Below are positions 8,445 through 18,602 of a stretch of DNA of 64,000 nt, piece by piece. The stretch is from Agrilutibacter niabensis. GTDB taxonomy: Bacteria; Pseudomonadota; Gammaproteobacteria; Xanthomonadales; Xanthomonadaceae. The notes under the pieces are model-generated. The model did no database searches. It was not told where the DNA came from and saw only the letters and a program-made list of their open reading frames with translations. The stretch lies in assembly GCF_042657165.1 (NCBI RefSeq), contig NZ_JBHSNJ010000013.1:790202-854201 (forward strand). The letters are read 5' to 3'. Position numbers and translations under genes: made by a program. Each line of letters opens with the position of its first letter. Position 1 is the first letter of the stretch.

Positions 8445-9368
8445 ATGACTTCGCACGACTACTCGCGCGGCTCGCTGGCCGCGATGGCGCTGGGCGCGGT
8501 GCTGATCAGCACGTCGGCCGTATTCGTGAAATGGGTCAGTGTCGGCCCGACCGCATCGGCGTTCTGGCGAATGGGCCTGGCAGCGGTGCTTCTGCTGGCG
8601 TGGCTGGCCAGGCCCAAGGTGCGCGCCGGCTGGAAGCCATCACCGCGCGTCTTCGGCCTGCTGGCGATCGCCGCGCTGTTCTTCGCCGTGGACCTGTGGA
8701 TGTGGCACCGGAGCATCCTCTACGTTGGGGTTGGACTGGCGACGCTGCTGGGCAACTTCCAGGTGTTCGTGCTCGCCGCTTACGGTGCATTCGTGTTGGG
8801 CGAACGCGGGGGTTGGCGGTTGTGGGCGGGGCTGTCGATGGCGGTGCTCGGCCTTGCCCTGCTGCTGGCGCCGGGATGGGAAAGCTTCGATGCGCGCTTC
8901 CGCATCGGCATCGCCTTCGGCCTCGGCACGGCGGTGGCCTACGGCGGCTTCCTGATCGCGTTCCGCGCCGCCCAGGGGCAACGGGCGCAGGTCTCCAACG
9001 AAGCGCTGCTGTGGTGGATGTGCGTGCTCAGCGCCAGCGTGCTGCTGGCGATGACGTGGCTGGGTGGCGAAGCGTGGCGGCCGCAGGGCCTGCGCGATTG
9101 GAGCGCGCTGCTGGCCTATGCGCTGATCGCGCAGGTGTTCGGCTGGCTGGTGATCGGCAGGGTGATGCCGAAGCTGCCGGCTGGCGTGCTGGGGCTGTGC
9201 CTGTTGCTGCAGCCGCTGCTCTCGTATGTCTGGGACGCGCTGCTGTTCGGCACGAGGCTCGGGCTCGTTGGCATGCTCGGCCTGGCGTTGTCGCTGGCGG
9301 GGATCTTCCTGGGCTTGGTCCGCGGTCAGCGCAAGCCGCAGGACGCGGCGGTCGATGCCCTGGCCTGA
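8445..9368 (+). CDS. EamA/DMT-superfamily inner-membrane transporter
   Basis: 307 aa with about ten hydrophobic segments in two five-helix halves, the duplicated EamA architecture. The first half starts ALGAVLISTSAVFVKW and the second at about residue 150 (GIAFGLGTAVAYGGFLIAF). These proteins export small metabolites, amino acids or drugs; substrate cannot be told from sequence. The short 7-nt gap from the GST suggests cotranscription. Confidence 0.88.
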   Translation: MTSHDYSRGSLAAMALGAVLISTSAVFVKWVSVGPTASAFWRMGLAAVLLLAWLARPKVRAGWKPSPRVFGLLAIAALFFAVDLWMWHRSILYVGVGLATLLGNFQVFVLAAYGAFVLGERGGWRLWAGLSMAVLGLALLLAPGWESFDARFRIGIAFGLGTAVAYGGFLIAFRAAQGQRAQVSNEALLWWMCVLSASVLLAMTWLGGEAWRPQGLRDWSALLAYALIAQVFGWLVIGRVMPKLPAGVLGLCLLLQPLLSYVWDALLFGTRLGLVGMLGLALSLAGIFLGLVRGQRKPQDAAVDALA

Positions 9369-9380
9369 TCGTCCAACCGC

Positions 9381-10037
9381 TCAGAGTCGCGTGATCGCGC
9401 AGACATAGACGACTTCGCACGCGCCCGCGCCGGTGTCGTCGCGCGTGGTGGAGCTGCGCCAGCGCCATCCATCCGGGGTGCGCGCCTCCACCAGCCAGCC
9501 GTCGATGCGCACGCGCTCGCCGGACTTCACGTCTGCCAGCGCATCCGCGATCGCGTCACTGCCGGGGATCATGTGCATGTTCGCCGCGGAGCGGTCGATT
9601 TCTGCCTGCGGTATCGGCGGTTCGCCGCTGTAGCGGTAGCGGTACCAGCGCGCGGACTGGCTGATGGTCAGGCGCCCGAGTACCGCGTCGTCGCGCATGC
9701 GGCCCCAGCCGAGGGCGAGGTCGGTGGGCGCGTAGCGCGCCTCGCGATCGGAACGGTAGTCGCGTCGCGACAGCACGCGCGCGTCGATGCTGAAGCCAGC
9801 CAGCGGCGTGAGGCTCGCGTCGCTCCGGCGAAACCCTGCGAGCGAGGCGGGCGCCGGCGTCTGCCGCGGAGGATCGAGCGCCGCCACGCGCGGCGGCAGG
9901 GTGCACGCAGTCAAATGGCTTTCGACAACGGCTGCCGTGGCGGAGGCATCGCCGTGCGTTCCTGCGACCCGCGACGCCCACCACCAGCCCGCCGCGCCCA
10001 GCAGGGCCGCGGAGAGCACCACGACGCGCCAGTTCAT
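9381..10037 (-). CDS. Hypothetical membrane-anchored protein
   Basis: 218 aa, not recognised. One hydrophobic segment at residues about 4-20 (VVVLSAALLGAAGWWWA) would anchor or export it; the remainder is soluble. The conserved-looking core has FSIDARVLSRRDYRSDRE and ARWYRYRYSGEPPIP, followed by ANMHMIPG and GERVRIDGWLVEA, which has the feel of an OB-like or beta-rich periplasmic domain. ATG 10037 is preferred over ATG 10058 because it puts the hydrophobic helix at the N-terminus. It is convergent with the transporter and shares no operon. Confidence 0.6.
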   Translation of the reverse strand: MNWRVVVLSAALLGAAGWWWASRVAGTHGDASATAAVVESHLTACTLPPRVAALDPPRQTPAPASLAGFRRSDASLTPLAGFSIDARVLSRRDYRSDREARYAPTDLALGWGRMRDDAVLGRLTISQSARWYRYRYSGEPPIPQAEIDRSAANMHMIPGSDAIADALADVKSGERVRIDGWLVEARTPDGWRWRSSTTRDDTGAGACEVVYVCAITRL

Positions 10038-10203
10038 GCGCTCACGACCGGGAAGCATCGGGCCATCACGCGCAAGACCTCTTCCTTTGGTGAAACGGCA
10101 TCGCGGGACGCGATGCCACGAAACACTTCAGCCCCGACCCGACGCCGGACCGGCGCCGAATCGAGGCTGACTCTACCGGCCCGCCAGGGCCGATGCATCG
10201 TTG

Positions 10204-12387
<2,184 letters not shown>

Positions 12388-12446
12388 GGCTTTCTCCTTT
12401 GGTGGACGGCTCACGCCAGCTTGGCGCACGTACTGCGATTGATGAA

Positions 12447-12483
12447 ATTGTTTGTACTGATCGCACCTATAGGAACGGTGTAT
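12447..12483 (-). promoter_or_regulatory. Candidate OxyR operator upstream of katG
   Basis: The + strand shows ATAG-N7-GTAT (12469-12483) and, after exactly 7 nt, a weaker ATTG-N7-TGAT (12447-12461). This matches the OxyR layout of two ATAG-N7-CTAT halves 7 nt apart, with the gene-proximal half degenerate. It is 60 nt upstream of the katG start. I could not find a convincing -10. Confidence 0.5.
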
Positions 12484-12500
12484 CGGAAGCGGGCGCGCGC

Positions 12501-13466
12501 TCAGGAGTGGGCGCGGCGGTTCGCGGTGACGCGTGCTGCCTTGGGCCGCGCCGCCGCGTCGGGTGTCGGCGTGAACAGGTCGGCCGGCAGCTCGCGGAAT
12601 ACCTGTGCCAGCTGCAGCAGGAAGTCGTGCATGGCCGAGCTCTTGCGCCAGACCATGGCGATCTGGCGGCTGGGATTCGAATCGCGGAAGCCCAGCAGGT
12701 GGATGTCGTGTGAGCGGGCGACCGGCGGCTTCACCGCCAGCATGGGCAGCAGGGTCACGCCGACGTTGGCCGCGACCATCTGCCGCAGCGTCTCCAGGCT
12801 GGTGGCCTGGAAGCCGGTCATTTCCGACGCGCCCGCCAGCGCGCATACGTCCAGCGCCTGGTCGCGAAGGCAATGACCGTCCTCGAGCAGCAGCAACCGC
12901 TCTTGGGCGAGCTCCTTCAGCGACAGCGATCCGCGCTCGGCCAGCGGGTGCGTCTCGGGCACGGCGAGCAGGAACGGTTCCTCGAACAGGAACTCGGTGT
13001 GCAGCTGTTCGTCGTGCACCGGCAACGCCAGCAGGCCGACGTCGAGCCTGCCGCTGCGCAGCCCGGCGATGATCCCGGGGCTCTTCTCCTCGACCAGCAG
13101 CAGTTCCAGGCGCGGGAAGCGCGCGCGGATGCGCGGCACCACGTGCGGCAGCAGGTACGGGCCGAGGGTGGGGAACAGGCCGAGCCGCACGGTGCCCGCT
13201 TCCGGGTCCTGGCTGCGCCGCGCGACCTCCCGCATCTGCTCGACCTCGTCGACGATGTGGCGCGCGCGGTCGGCGATTTCGCGACCGACCGCCGTGAGCA
13301 TCACCTTGCGCGGCGCGCGCTCGACCAGGGCGACCCCGAGTTCGTCCTCCAGCTTCATCACCTGCGTGGAGAGCGTGGGCTGGCTGACGAAGCACGCGGC
13401 CGCGGCGCGCCCGAAGTGGGCATGGTCGGCGAGGGCGACGAGGTACTTGAGGTCGCGCAGGTTCAA
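12501..13466 (-). CDS. oxyR: LysR-family hydrogen-peroxide sensor OxyR
   Basis: 321 aa. The winged-helix domain is at residues 1-60 (FGRAAAACFVSQPTLSTQVM), followed by the effector-binding domain. The two redox cysteines are at residues 199 and 208 (GHCLRDQALDVC), the same spacing and numbering as E. coli OxyR, so the disulfide switch is intact. The start is TTG 13466, preceded by GGGAG; it is the only start that matches the conserved MNLRDLKYLVAL N-terminus. The gene sits between ahpF and katG, and candidate binding sites are visible before both ahpC and katG. Confidence 0.95.
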   Translation of the reverse strand: MNLRDLKYLVALADHAHFGRAAAACFVSQPTLSTQVMKLEDELGVALVERAPRKVMLTAVGREIADRARHIVDEVEQMREVARRSQDPEAGTVRLGLFPTLGPYLLPHVVPRIRARFPRLELLLVEEKSPGIIAGLRSGRLDVGLLALPVHDEQLHTEFLFEEPFLLAVPETHPLAERGSLSLKELAQERLLLLEDGHCLRDQALDVCALAGASEMTGFQATSLETLRQMVAANVGVTLLPMLAVKPPVARSHDIHLLGFRDSNPSRQIAMVWRKSSAMHDFLLQLAQVFRELPADLFTPTPDAAARPKAARVTANRRAHS

Positions 13467-13540
13467 GCGGCTTCTCCCTTGGCGTCTGCTGCGTGGAGTC
13501 CGTGGTGCCGATTTTACGCGGCCCCGGGGGCGAATTGCCT

Positions 13541-15145
13541 TCAGGCGGCGATCGGCTCCGGTTCTGCCTCGGGTGCGGTGATGCGGATCAGGTGGTCGAA
13601 AGCGCTCAGCGCGGCCGTGGAGCCGGCGCCCATCGCGATGACGATCTGCTTGTACGGCACCGTGGTCGCATCGCCCGCCGCGAACACGCCCGGCAGCGAA
13701 GTCTGCCCGCGTTCGTCGATGACGATCTCGCCACGCGCACTCAGCTCGAGCGAGCCCTTCAGCCATTCGGTGTTGGGCAGCAGTCCGATCTGGACGAAGA
13801 TGCCATCCAGCGCGACCCGACGCGCTTCGCCGGTGGCGCGGTCCTTGTAGACCAGGCCGGTGACCTTCGCGCCATCGCCGAGCACCTCGGTGGTCTGCGC
13901 GCTCACCAGCACGGTGACGTTGCGCAGGCTGCGCAGCTTGCGCTGCAGGACTTCGTCCGCGCGCAGCTTGCCGTCGAATTCGATCAGGGTGACGTGGCTG
14001 ACGATGCCGGCGAGGTCGATCGCCGCCTCGACGCCCGAGTTGCCGCCGCCGATCACCGCGACGCGCTTGCCCTTGAACAGCGGGCCGTCGCAGTGCGGGC
14101 AGTAGGCCACGCCCTTGTTGCGGTACTGGTCCTCGCCCGGCACGTTCATCTGCCGCCAACGCGCGCCGGTGGACAGGATCACGGTCCGCGATTTCAGCGA
14201 GGCACCGCTGGCGAGCTGCACCTCGATCAGGCCCCCCGGCGTGCTCGCCGGAACCAGCCTGTCCGCGCGCTGCACGTTCATCACGTCGACGTCGTACTGG
14301 CGCACGTGCTGTTCCAGCGCGGTGGCCAGCTTCGGACCCTCGGTGTGCTCGACCGAGATGAAGTTCTCGATCGCCATCGTGTCCAGCACCTGGCCGCCGA
14401 AACGCTCGGCCGCCACGCCGGTGCGGATGCCCTTGCGCGCGGCGTAGATCGCCGCCGCAGCGCCGGCGGGGCCGCCGCCGACCACGAGCACGTCGAACGC
14501 GTCCTTCGCCGCGATCTTCGCCGCGTCGCGCGCGGTCGCGCCGGTGTCGAGCCGGGCGACGATCTGCTCCAGGCCCATGCGGCCGGAGCCGAATGCCTCG
14601 CCGTTGAGGAACACGGTCGGCACCGCCATTACCTGGCGCGCCTCGACCTCGTCCTGGAACAGCGCGCCGTCGATGGCGACGTGCCTGATGCGCGGGTTGA
14701 GCACGCTCATCAGGTTGAGCGCCTGCACCACGTCCGGGCAGTTCTGGCACGACAGCGAGAAGTAGGTTTCGAACACGAAGTCGCCGTCGAGTCCACGCAC
14801 CTGCTCGATGACCTCCGGCGCCGCCTTCGATGGGTGCCCGCCGACCTGCAGCAGCGCCAGCACCAGCGAGGTGAACTCATGGCCCATGGGGATGCCCGCA
14901 AAGCGCACCCCGACCGCGGGCACGCCGCCGTCGATACCCACGCGGTTGATCGCGAACGAGGGCTTGCGCGCGTCGCCGTCGTCGCGGCGCAGCGTGATCT
15001 TGTCGGAGAGTGCGGCGATCTCGCGGAGCAACTCCTCGAGTTCGCGCGACTGCGCGCCGTCGTCGAGCGCGGCCACCAGTTCGATTGGCTGCACGAGCTT
15101 CTCGAGGTAGGCCTTGAGCTGGGTCTTCAGATCGGCGTCGAGCAT
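13541..15145 (-). CDS. ahpF: Alkyl hydroperoxide reductase subunit F
   Basis: 534 aa flavoprotein disulfide reductase that uses NADH to re-reduce AhpC. The N-terminal tandem-thioredoxin domain carries the C133-x-x-C136 centre (SLSCQNCPD); the FAD-binding VVGGGPAGAAAAIYAAR is near residue 216; the thioredoxin-reductase centre CPHC is near 353; NAD binding VIGGGNSGVEAA follows; and the C-terminal FAD loop is GVFAAGDATTVPYKQ. ATG 15145 begins at the conserved MLDADLKTQLKAYL. It is downstream of ahpC across 225 nt holding strong inverted repeats, and 74 nt before oxyR. Confidence 0.97.
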   Translation of the reverse strand: MLDADLKTQLKAYLEKLVQPIELVAALDDGAQSRELEELLREIAALSDKITLRRDDGDARKPSFAINRVGIDGGVPAVGVRFAGIPMGHEFTSLVLALLQVGGHPSKAAPEVIEQVRGLDGDFVFETYFSLSCQNCPDVVQALNLMSVLNPRIRHVAIDGALFQDEVEARQVMAVPTVFLNGEAFGSGRMGLEQIVARLDTGATARDAAKIAAKDAFDVLVVGGGPAGAAAAIYAARKGIRTGVAAERFGGQVLDTMAIENFISVEHTEGPKLATALEQHVRQYDVDVMNVQRADRLVPASTPGGLIEVQLASGASLKSRTVILSTGARWRQMNVPGEDQYRNKGVAYCPHCDGPLFKGKRVAVIGGGNSGVEAAIDLAGIVSHVTLIEFDGKLRADEVLQRKLRSLRNVTVLVSAQTTEVLGDGAKVTGLVYKDRATGEARRVALDGIFVQIGLLPNTEWLKGSLELSARGEIVIDERGQTSLPGVFAAGDATTVPYKQIVIAMGAGSTAALSAFDHLIRITAPEAEPEPIAA

Positions 15146-15178
15146 GGGGGATTCGGCTCCAACGAAGGTGGGGAGGTT

Positions 15179-15274
15179 GCTTGCAGCAGCGGCCTGGGCC
15201 GGGACGAGAACCGGTGGGGAGAACCGGCGAGGGGAGGGGACGTCCGGGGTTGGGCCCAGACCGCTGCTGCAAGC
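15179..15274. repeat. Long inverted repeat between ahpC and ahpF
   Basis: A 22-nt left arm at 15179-15200 (GCTTGCAGCAGCGGCCTGGGCC) is complementary to the right arm at 15253-15274 with a single mismatch. The 52-nt loop contains two direct copies of GAGAACCGG. In the ahpC-ahpF transcript this would fold into a stable stem. Confidence 0.8.
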
Positions 15275-15303
15275 AGCCAGTTGTGTCGGTGTTTCGGTTG
15301 GAG

Positions 15304-15323
15304 ATCCGGGCGTGAGCCCGGAT
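15304..15323. repeat. Perfect hairpin ATCCGGGC-gtga-GCCCGGAT
   Basis: An 8-bp perfect stem with a 4-nt loop in the ahpC-ahpF gap, adjacent to another hairpin. There is no T-tract on either strand. Confidence 0.7.
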
Positions 15324-15334
15324 GCCCGTGACCG

Positions 15335-15357
15335 CGGGAGGAGCGCTGCTCCTCCCG
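15335..15357 (-). terminator. Hairpin just after ahpC (attenuator or RNA-end stem)
   Basis: CGGGAGGAGC (15335-15344) and GCTCCTCCCG (15348-15357) form a perfect 10-bp stem with a 3-nt loop, 13 nt after the ahpC stop. There is no U-tract, so partial termination or RNase protection is more likely than full termination; this would raise ahpC over ahpF. Confidence 0.5.
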
Positions 15358-15370
15358 GGTCGGGTAGCAC

Positions 15371-15934
15371 TTAGATCTTGCCGACCAGGTCGAGCGAAGG
15401 CTTCAGGGTCTTCTCGCCTTCCTTCCACTTGGCCGGGCAGACCTCACCCGGGTTGGCGGCGACGAACTGCGCGGCCTTGAGCTTGCGCAGGGTTTCGGTC
15501 ACGTCGCGCGCGATGGCGTTGTCGTGCACTTCCATCGTCTTGATCACGCCTTCCGGATTGATCACGAACGTACCGCGCAGGGCCAGGCCTGCTTCTTCGA
15601 TGTGCACGCCGAAGGCGCGGGTGAGCTGGTGGGTCGGATCGCCGACCAGCGGGAACTGGGCCTTGCCCACCGCGGGGGAAGTCTCGTGCCACACCTTGTG
15701 CGAGAAATGCGTGTCGGTGGTGACGATGTAGACCTCGGCGCCGGCCTTCTGGAACTCGGCGTAGTTGTTGGCGGCGTCCTCCACTTCGGTCGGGCAATTG
15801 AAGGTGAAGGCGGCCGGCATGAAGATCAGGACCGACCACTGGCCCTTGAGGCTGGCCTCGGTGACTTCGACGAATTCGCCGTTCTGGAAGGCGGTGGCCT
15901 TGAAGGGCTTCACTTCGGTGTTGATCAGCGACAT
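15371..15934 (-). CDS. ahpC: Alkyl hydroperoxide reductase subunit C (2-Cys peroxiredoxin)
   Basis: 187 aa, standard length. It reduces organic and hydrogen peroxides. The peroxidatic Cys is C47 in AFTFNCPTEVED, with Thr and Arg of the active site conserved, and the resolving Cys is C166 in GEVCPAKWKEG. The C-terminal PSLDLVGKI is the typical tail of sensitive AhpC. It is first gene of the ahpC-ahpF-oxyR-katG series, with an OxyR operator and a -35/-10 pair directly upstream. It is recycled by AhpF. Confidence 0.98.
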   Translation of the reverse strand: MSLINTEVKPFKATAFQNGEFVEVTEASLKGQWSVLIFMPAAFTFNCPTEVEDAANNYAEFQKAGAEVYIVTTDTHFSHKVWHETSPAVGKAQFPLVGDPTHQLTRAFGVHIEEAGLALRGTFVINPEGVIKTMEVHDNAIARDVTETLRKLKAAQFVAANPGEVCPAKWKEGEKTLKPSLDLVGKI

Positions 15935-15991
15935 CTGGCTGGGTTCCTCTGGATGGGGGGTGGGAAGGGCGGGTTGTTCGCCACGAGGGGA

Positions 15992-16020
15992 ATGCTAGGC
16001 GGGATCGATAGATAGCTCAA
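15992..16020 (-). promoter_or_regulatory. ahpC promoter (-35 TTGAGC, -10 TAGCAT)
   Basis: On the minus strand TTGAGC (16015-16020) and TAGCAT (15992-15997) are separated by exactly 17 nt. The OxyR site abuts the -35, the arrangement expected for OxyR activation through RNA polymerase contact. Confidence 0.65.
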
Positions 16021-16057
16021 ATCGATTATGGGTATCAAATCAATAGTCATGGCCTAT
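16021..16057 (-). promoter_or_regulatory. OxyR operator upstream of ahpC
   Basis: The + strand holds ATAGTCATGGCCTAT (16043-16057), a perfect ATAG-N7-CTAT half, a 7-nt spacer, and ATCGATTATGGGTAT (16021-16035), a looser half. Together they make the 37-bp OxyR pattern. The site lies in the divergent ahpC/prmC region, immediately upstream of the ahpC -35. Confidence 0.75.
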
Positions 16058-16168
16058 TGAAGACCGATCTGGCGCCGTGGACCCCGATTTCAAGGGCCGC
16101 GCATGACAAATAGGTCCTTGCGAAGCGCCCCCGTACCATGGGGCGATTCATTTCATCGATCGCTGCCC

Positions 16169-17005
16169 GTGCCCCGAATCGACCAGTTGCTGCAAGGCGC
16201 CCGCACCCGACTGGAGCCGGGCGAGGCCGACCTGTTGTTGGCGTACGTGCTGGGCAAGTCGCGCAGCTGGCTGTTCGCGCACGGCGACGGCCAGGTTCCC
16301 GTCGATGTCGCGGCGGCATTCGAGGGGTTGGTGCAGCGCCGCGTCGCCGGCCAGCCGGTGGCCTATCTCACCGGCCAGCGTGGTTTCTGGCGTTTCGATC
16401 TCGCGGTCACGCCGGCGACCCTGATCCCGCGGCCGGAGACCGAGCTGCTGGTGGAACTGGCACTGGCCCGGCTGCCCACGGACCGCGAACTGCGCGTTGC
16501 CGATCTCGGTACCGGCAGTGGTGCGATCGCATTGGCGCTGGCGCTGGAGCGGTCGCGGGCGCGGGTGAGCGCCACCGACGCCAGCGCGCCGGCGCTGGAG
16601 GTGGCGCGCGGGAACGCGCAGGCGCTGCGCCTCGGCAACGTCGTATTTCTTGAAGGTGACTGGTTCGCACCGCTTTCCGGCCAACGCTTCGATCTGATCG
16701 CCAGCAATCCGCCCTACATCGCGCTCGGCGATCCTCACCTGGACGCGGGCGATCTGCGCTTCGAGCCGGCGGCGGCGTTGTCGTCGGGCGCCGACGGCCT
16801 CGATGCGATCCGCGTGATCGTGGCGGGCGCGCCTGCGCACCTGGAAGCCGATGGCTGGCTGCTGCTGGAGCACGGCTGGGAGCAGGGCCCTGTGGTCCGC
16901 GACCTGCTCACGCAGGCAGGTTTCACCGAGGTCGCCACGCAGCACGACCTCGAGGGCCGCGACCGTGTCAGCTTCGGCCGCTGGCCGTCCGATGCGGTGG
17001 GCTAG
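16169..17005 (+). CDS. prmC: Peptide chain release factor N5-glutamine methyltransferase
   Basis: 278 aa from GTG 16169, equal to the family length. It methylates the Gln of the GGQ motif in RF1 and RF2 using SAM. An N-terminal helical bundle is followed by the SAM motif VADLGTGSGAIALALA (about 110-125) and the catalytic NPPY at 180-183. An ATG at 16103 would add 22 residues without family support. Its substrate RF1 (prfA) is encoded at 53.8 kb. It is divergent from ahpC. Confidence 0.93.
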   Translation: MPRIDQLLQGARTRLEPGEADLLLAYVLGKSRSWLFAHGDGQVPVDVAAAFEGLVQRRVAGQPVAYLTGQRGFWRFDLAVTPATLIPRPETELLVELALARLPTDRELRVADLGTGSGAIALALALERSRARVSATDASAPALEVARGNAQALRLGNVVFLEGDWFAPLSGQRFDLIASNPPYIALGDPHLDAGDLRFEPAAALSSGADGLDAIRVIVAGAPAHLEADGWLLLEHGWEQGPVVRDLLTQAGFTEVATQHDLEGRDRVSFGRWPSDAVG

Positions 17006-17035
17006 AATTTCCAGGTTATCCGACGGATGTCACCG

Positions 17036-17977
17036 ATGCGCACGCTTTTCCCCGAGCTCCAGCCCTTCGACACCGGCACGCTCCAGGTCGACGATCGCCA
17101 TACGCTTTACTACGAGCAGTGCGGCAATCCCAAGGGCAAGCCCGTGGTGATGCTGCACGGTGGGCCGGGCGCGGGTTGCAGCGACAAGATGCGGCGTTTC
17201 CACGATCCGGCGAAGTACCGCATCGTGCTGTTCGACCAGCGCGGCAGCGGCCGCTCCACGCCGCACGCGGACCTGGTCGACAACACGACCTGGGATCTCG
17301 TTGCCGACATCGAGAAGCTGCGTGCCAAGCTCGCCATCGAGCGCTGGCAGGTGTTCGGCGGCTCGTGGGGCTCCACGCTCGCGCTCGCCTATGCCGAAAC
17401 CCATCCGCAGCGCGTCAGCGAACTGGTGCTGCGCGGCATCTTCATGCTGCGCCGCTGGGAGCTGGAGTGGTTCTACCAGGAAGGCGCGTCGCGCCTGTTC
17501 CCCGAAGCCTGGGAGCACTACATCAGCGCGATCCCGCCGGTCGAGCGGCACGACCTGATTTCCTCCTTCCACCGCCGCCTCACCTCGGACGACGAAGCCA
17601 CGCGCCTGGCCGCGGCGCGCGCCTGGAGCGTGTGGGAAGGCGCGACCAGCTTCCTGCATGTCGACCAGGATTTCGTCGCCGGCCACGAGGATGCCGCATT
17701 CGCGCTCGCCTTCGCGCGCATCGAGAACCACTACTTCGTCAACGGCGGTTTCTTCGAAGTCGAGGACCAGCTGCTGCGCGACGCGCATCGCATCAAGGAC
17801 ATCCCCGGCGTGATCGTGCACGGCCGCTACGACGTGGTCTGCCCGGTGCAGAACGCGTGGGAGCTGCACAAGGCGTGGCCGAAGGCTGAGCTGGTGATCA
17901 CGCCGGCGTCGGGCCACTCCGCGTTCGAGGCGGAGAACGTCGACGCGCTGGTGGCGGCCACGGAACGGTTTGCGTAA
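17036..17977 (+). CDS. pip: Proline iminopeptidase (alpha/beta hydrolase)
   Basis: 313 aa S33 peptidase removing N-terminal proline. The oxyanion region is HGGPGAGC (41-48); the nucleophile S110 is in GGSWGST; the acid Asp is in HGRYDVVCPVQNAW; and the His is in ASGHSAFE near the C-terminus. It closely follows the architecture of the Xanthomonas enzyme, including the LFDQRGSGRSTPH stretch. Start could be ATG 17036 or 17027; the ribosome site is weak for both. It lies 30 nt after prmC, so cotranscription is possible. Confidence 0.93.
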   Translation: MRTLFPELQPFDTGTLQVDDRHTLYYEQCGNPKGKPVVMLHGGPGAGCSDKMRRFHDPAKYRIVLFDQRGSGRSTPHADLVDNTTWDLVADIEKLRAKLAIERWQVFGGSWGSTLALAYAETHPQRVSELVLRGIFMLRRWELEWFYQEGASRLFPEAWEHYISAIPPVERHDLISSFHRRLTSDDEATRLAAARAWSVWEGATSFLHVDQDFVAGHEDAAFALAFARIENHYFVNGGFFEVEDQLLRDAHRIKDIPGVIVHGRYDVVCPVQNAWELHKAWPKAELVITPASGHSAFEAENVDALVAATERFA

Positions 17978-17989
17978 TGTCCGCGCGCG

Positions 17990-18012
17990 CGCCGATCAGC
18001 TGTTGATCGGCG
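17990..18012. terminator. Hairpin between convergent pip and Nudix genes
   Basis: CGCCGATCA and TGATCGGCG form a 9-bp perfect stem with a 5-nt loop between the two convergent stops, overlapping the Nudix 3' end. It could serve both transcripts; there is no T-run. Confidence 0.4.
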
Positions 18013-18565
18013 TGCCGTCCGGATTCCGCTCCAGCATCCACAGTCCGGCCCAGAGCTTGAGATCGAGCTCGTAGCCTTCGGCCTGTTTCTGCATCAGCCA
18101 CGCCGGCGCCTGTGTGCGCGGGACTTCGTGCACGGTGATGCCCTCGCCATCCACACCGCCGCCGTTGCCCACGCGCGTGAGCTGGGTGGCGCGGACGAAG
18201 GCAATGCGTTCGTTGCTCATGCCTGAAGAAGTGGGGCCGACCAGCAGCACCTCGACCTTCGTGGCTTCCCAGCCGGTTTCCTCGATGAGCTCGCGGCGTG
18301 CGGCTGATTCGAGCGTGTCGTGTGCGTGGTCGTCGCCGACGAGGCCGGCGGGCATCTCGATGGTGCGCTTGCCCAGCGGCACGCGGTACTGCTCGACGAA
18401 GACGACATGGTCTTCCGGCGTGGCGGCGACGATGATCACCGCCATGCCGTTGCCGTGGCTGCGCTCGGCGTATTCCCAGTGGCCGCGGCGCTTCAGGCGC
18501 AACCATTGGCCGTCATAGAGGGTTTCGATCGGGAAATCTTCGGCTTCGTGGTGTTCCTGGCTCAT
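17996..18565 (-). CDS. Nudix hydrolase, ADP-ribose/nucleotide-sugar type
   Basis: 189 aa. The Nudix box is in residues 77-99, ending RELIEETGW; the RE..EE core that binds metal is intact, but the first box Glu is Asp (D83). N-terminal strands (LYDGQWLRLKRRG, WEYAER) match the NudE/ADP-ribose pyrophosphatase subgroup rather than MutT. It likely cleaves a nucleoside diphosphate linked to another moiety; the substrate is uncertain. Confidence 0.87.
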   Translation of the reverse strand: MSQEHHEAEDFPIETLYDGQWLRLKRRGHWEYAERSHGNGMAVIIVAATPEDHVVFVEQYRVPLGKRTIEMPAGLVGDDHAHDTLESAARRELIEETGWEATKVEVLLVGPTSSGMSNERIAFVRATQLTRVGNGGGVDGEGITVHEVPRTQAPAWLMQKQAEGYELDLKLWAGLWMLERNPDGTPINS

Positions 18566-18602
18566 GTCCCGATGCTACCGCGCCCACATGGCGTGCGCGT
18601 CC

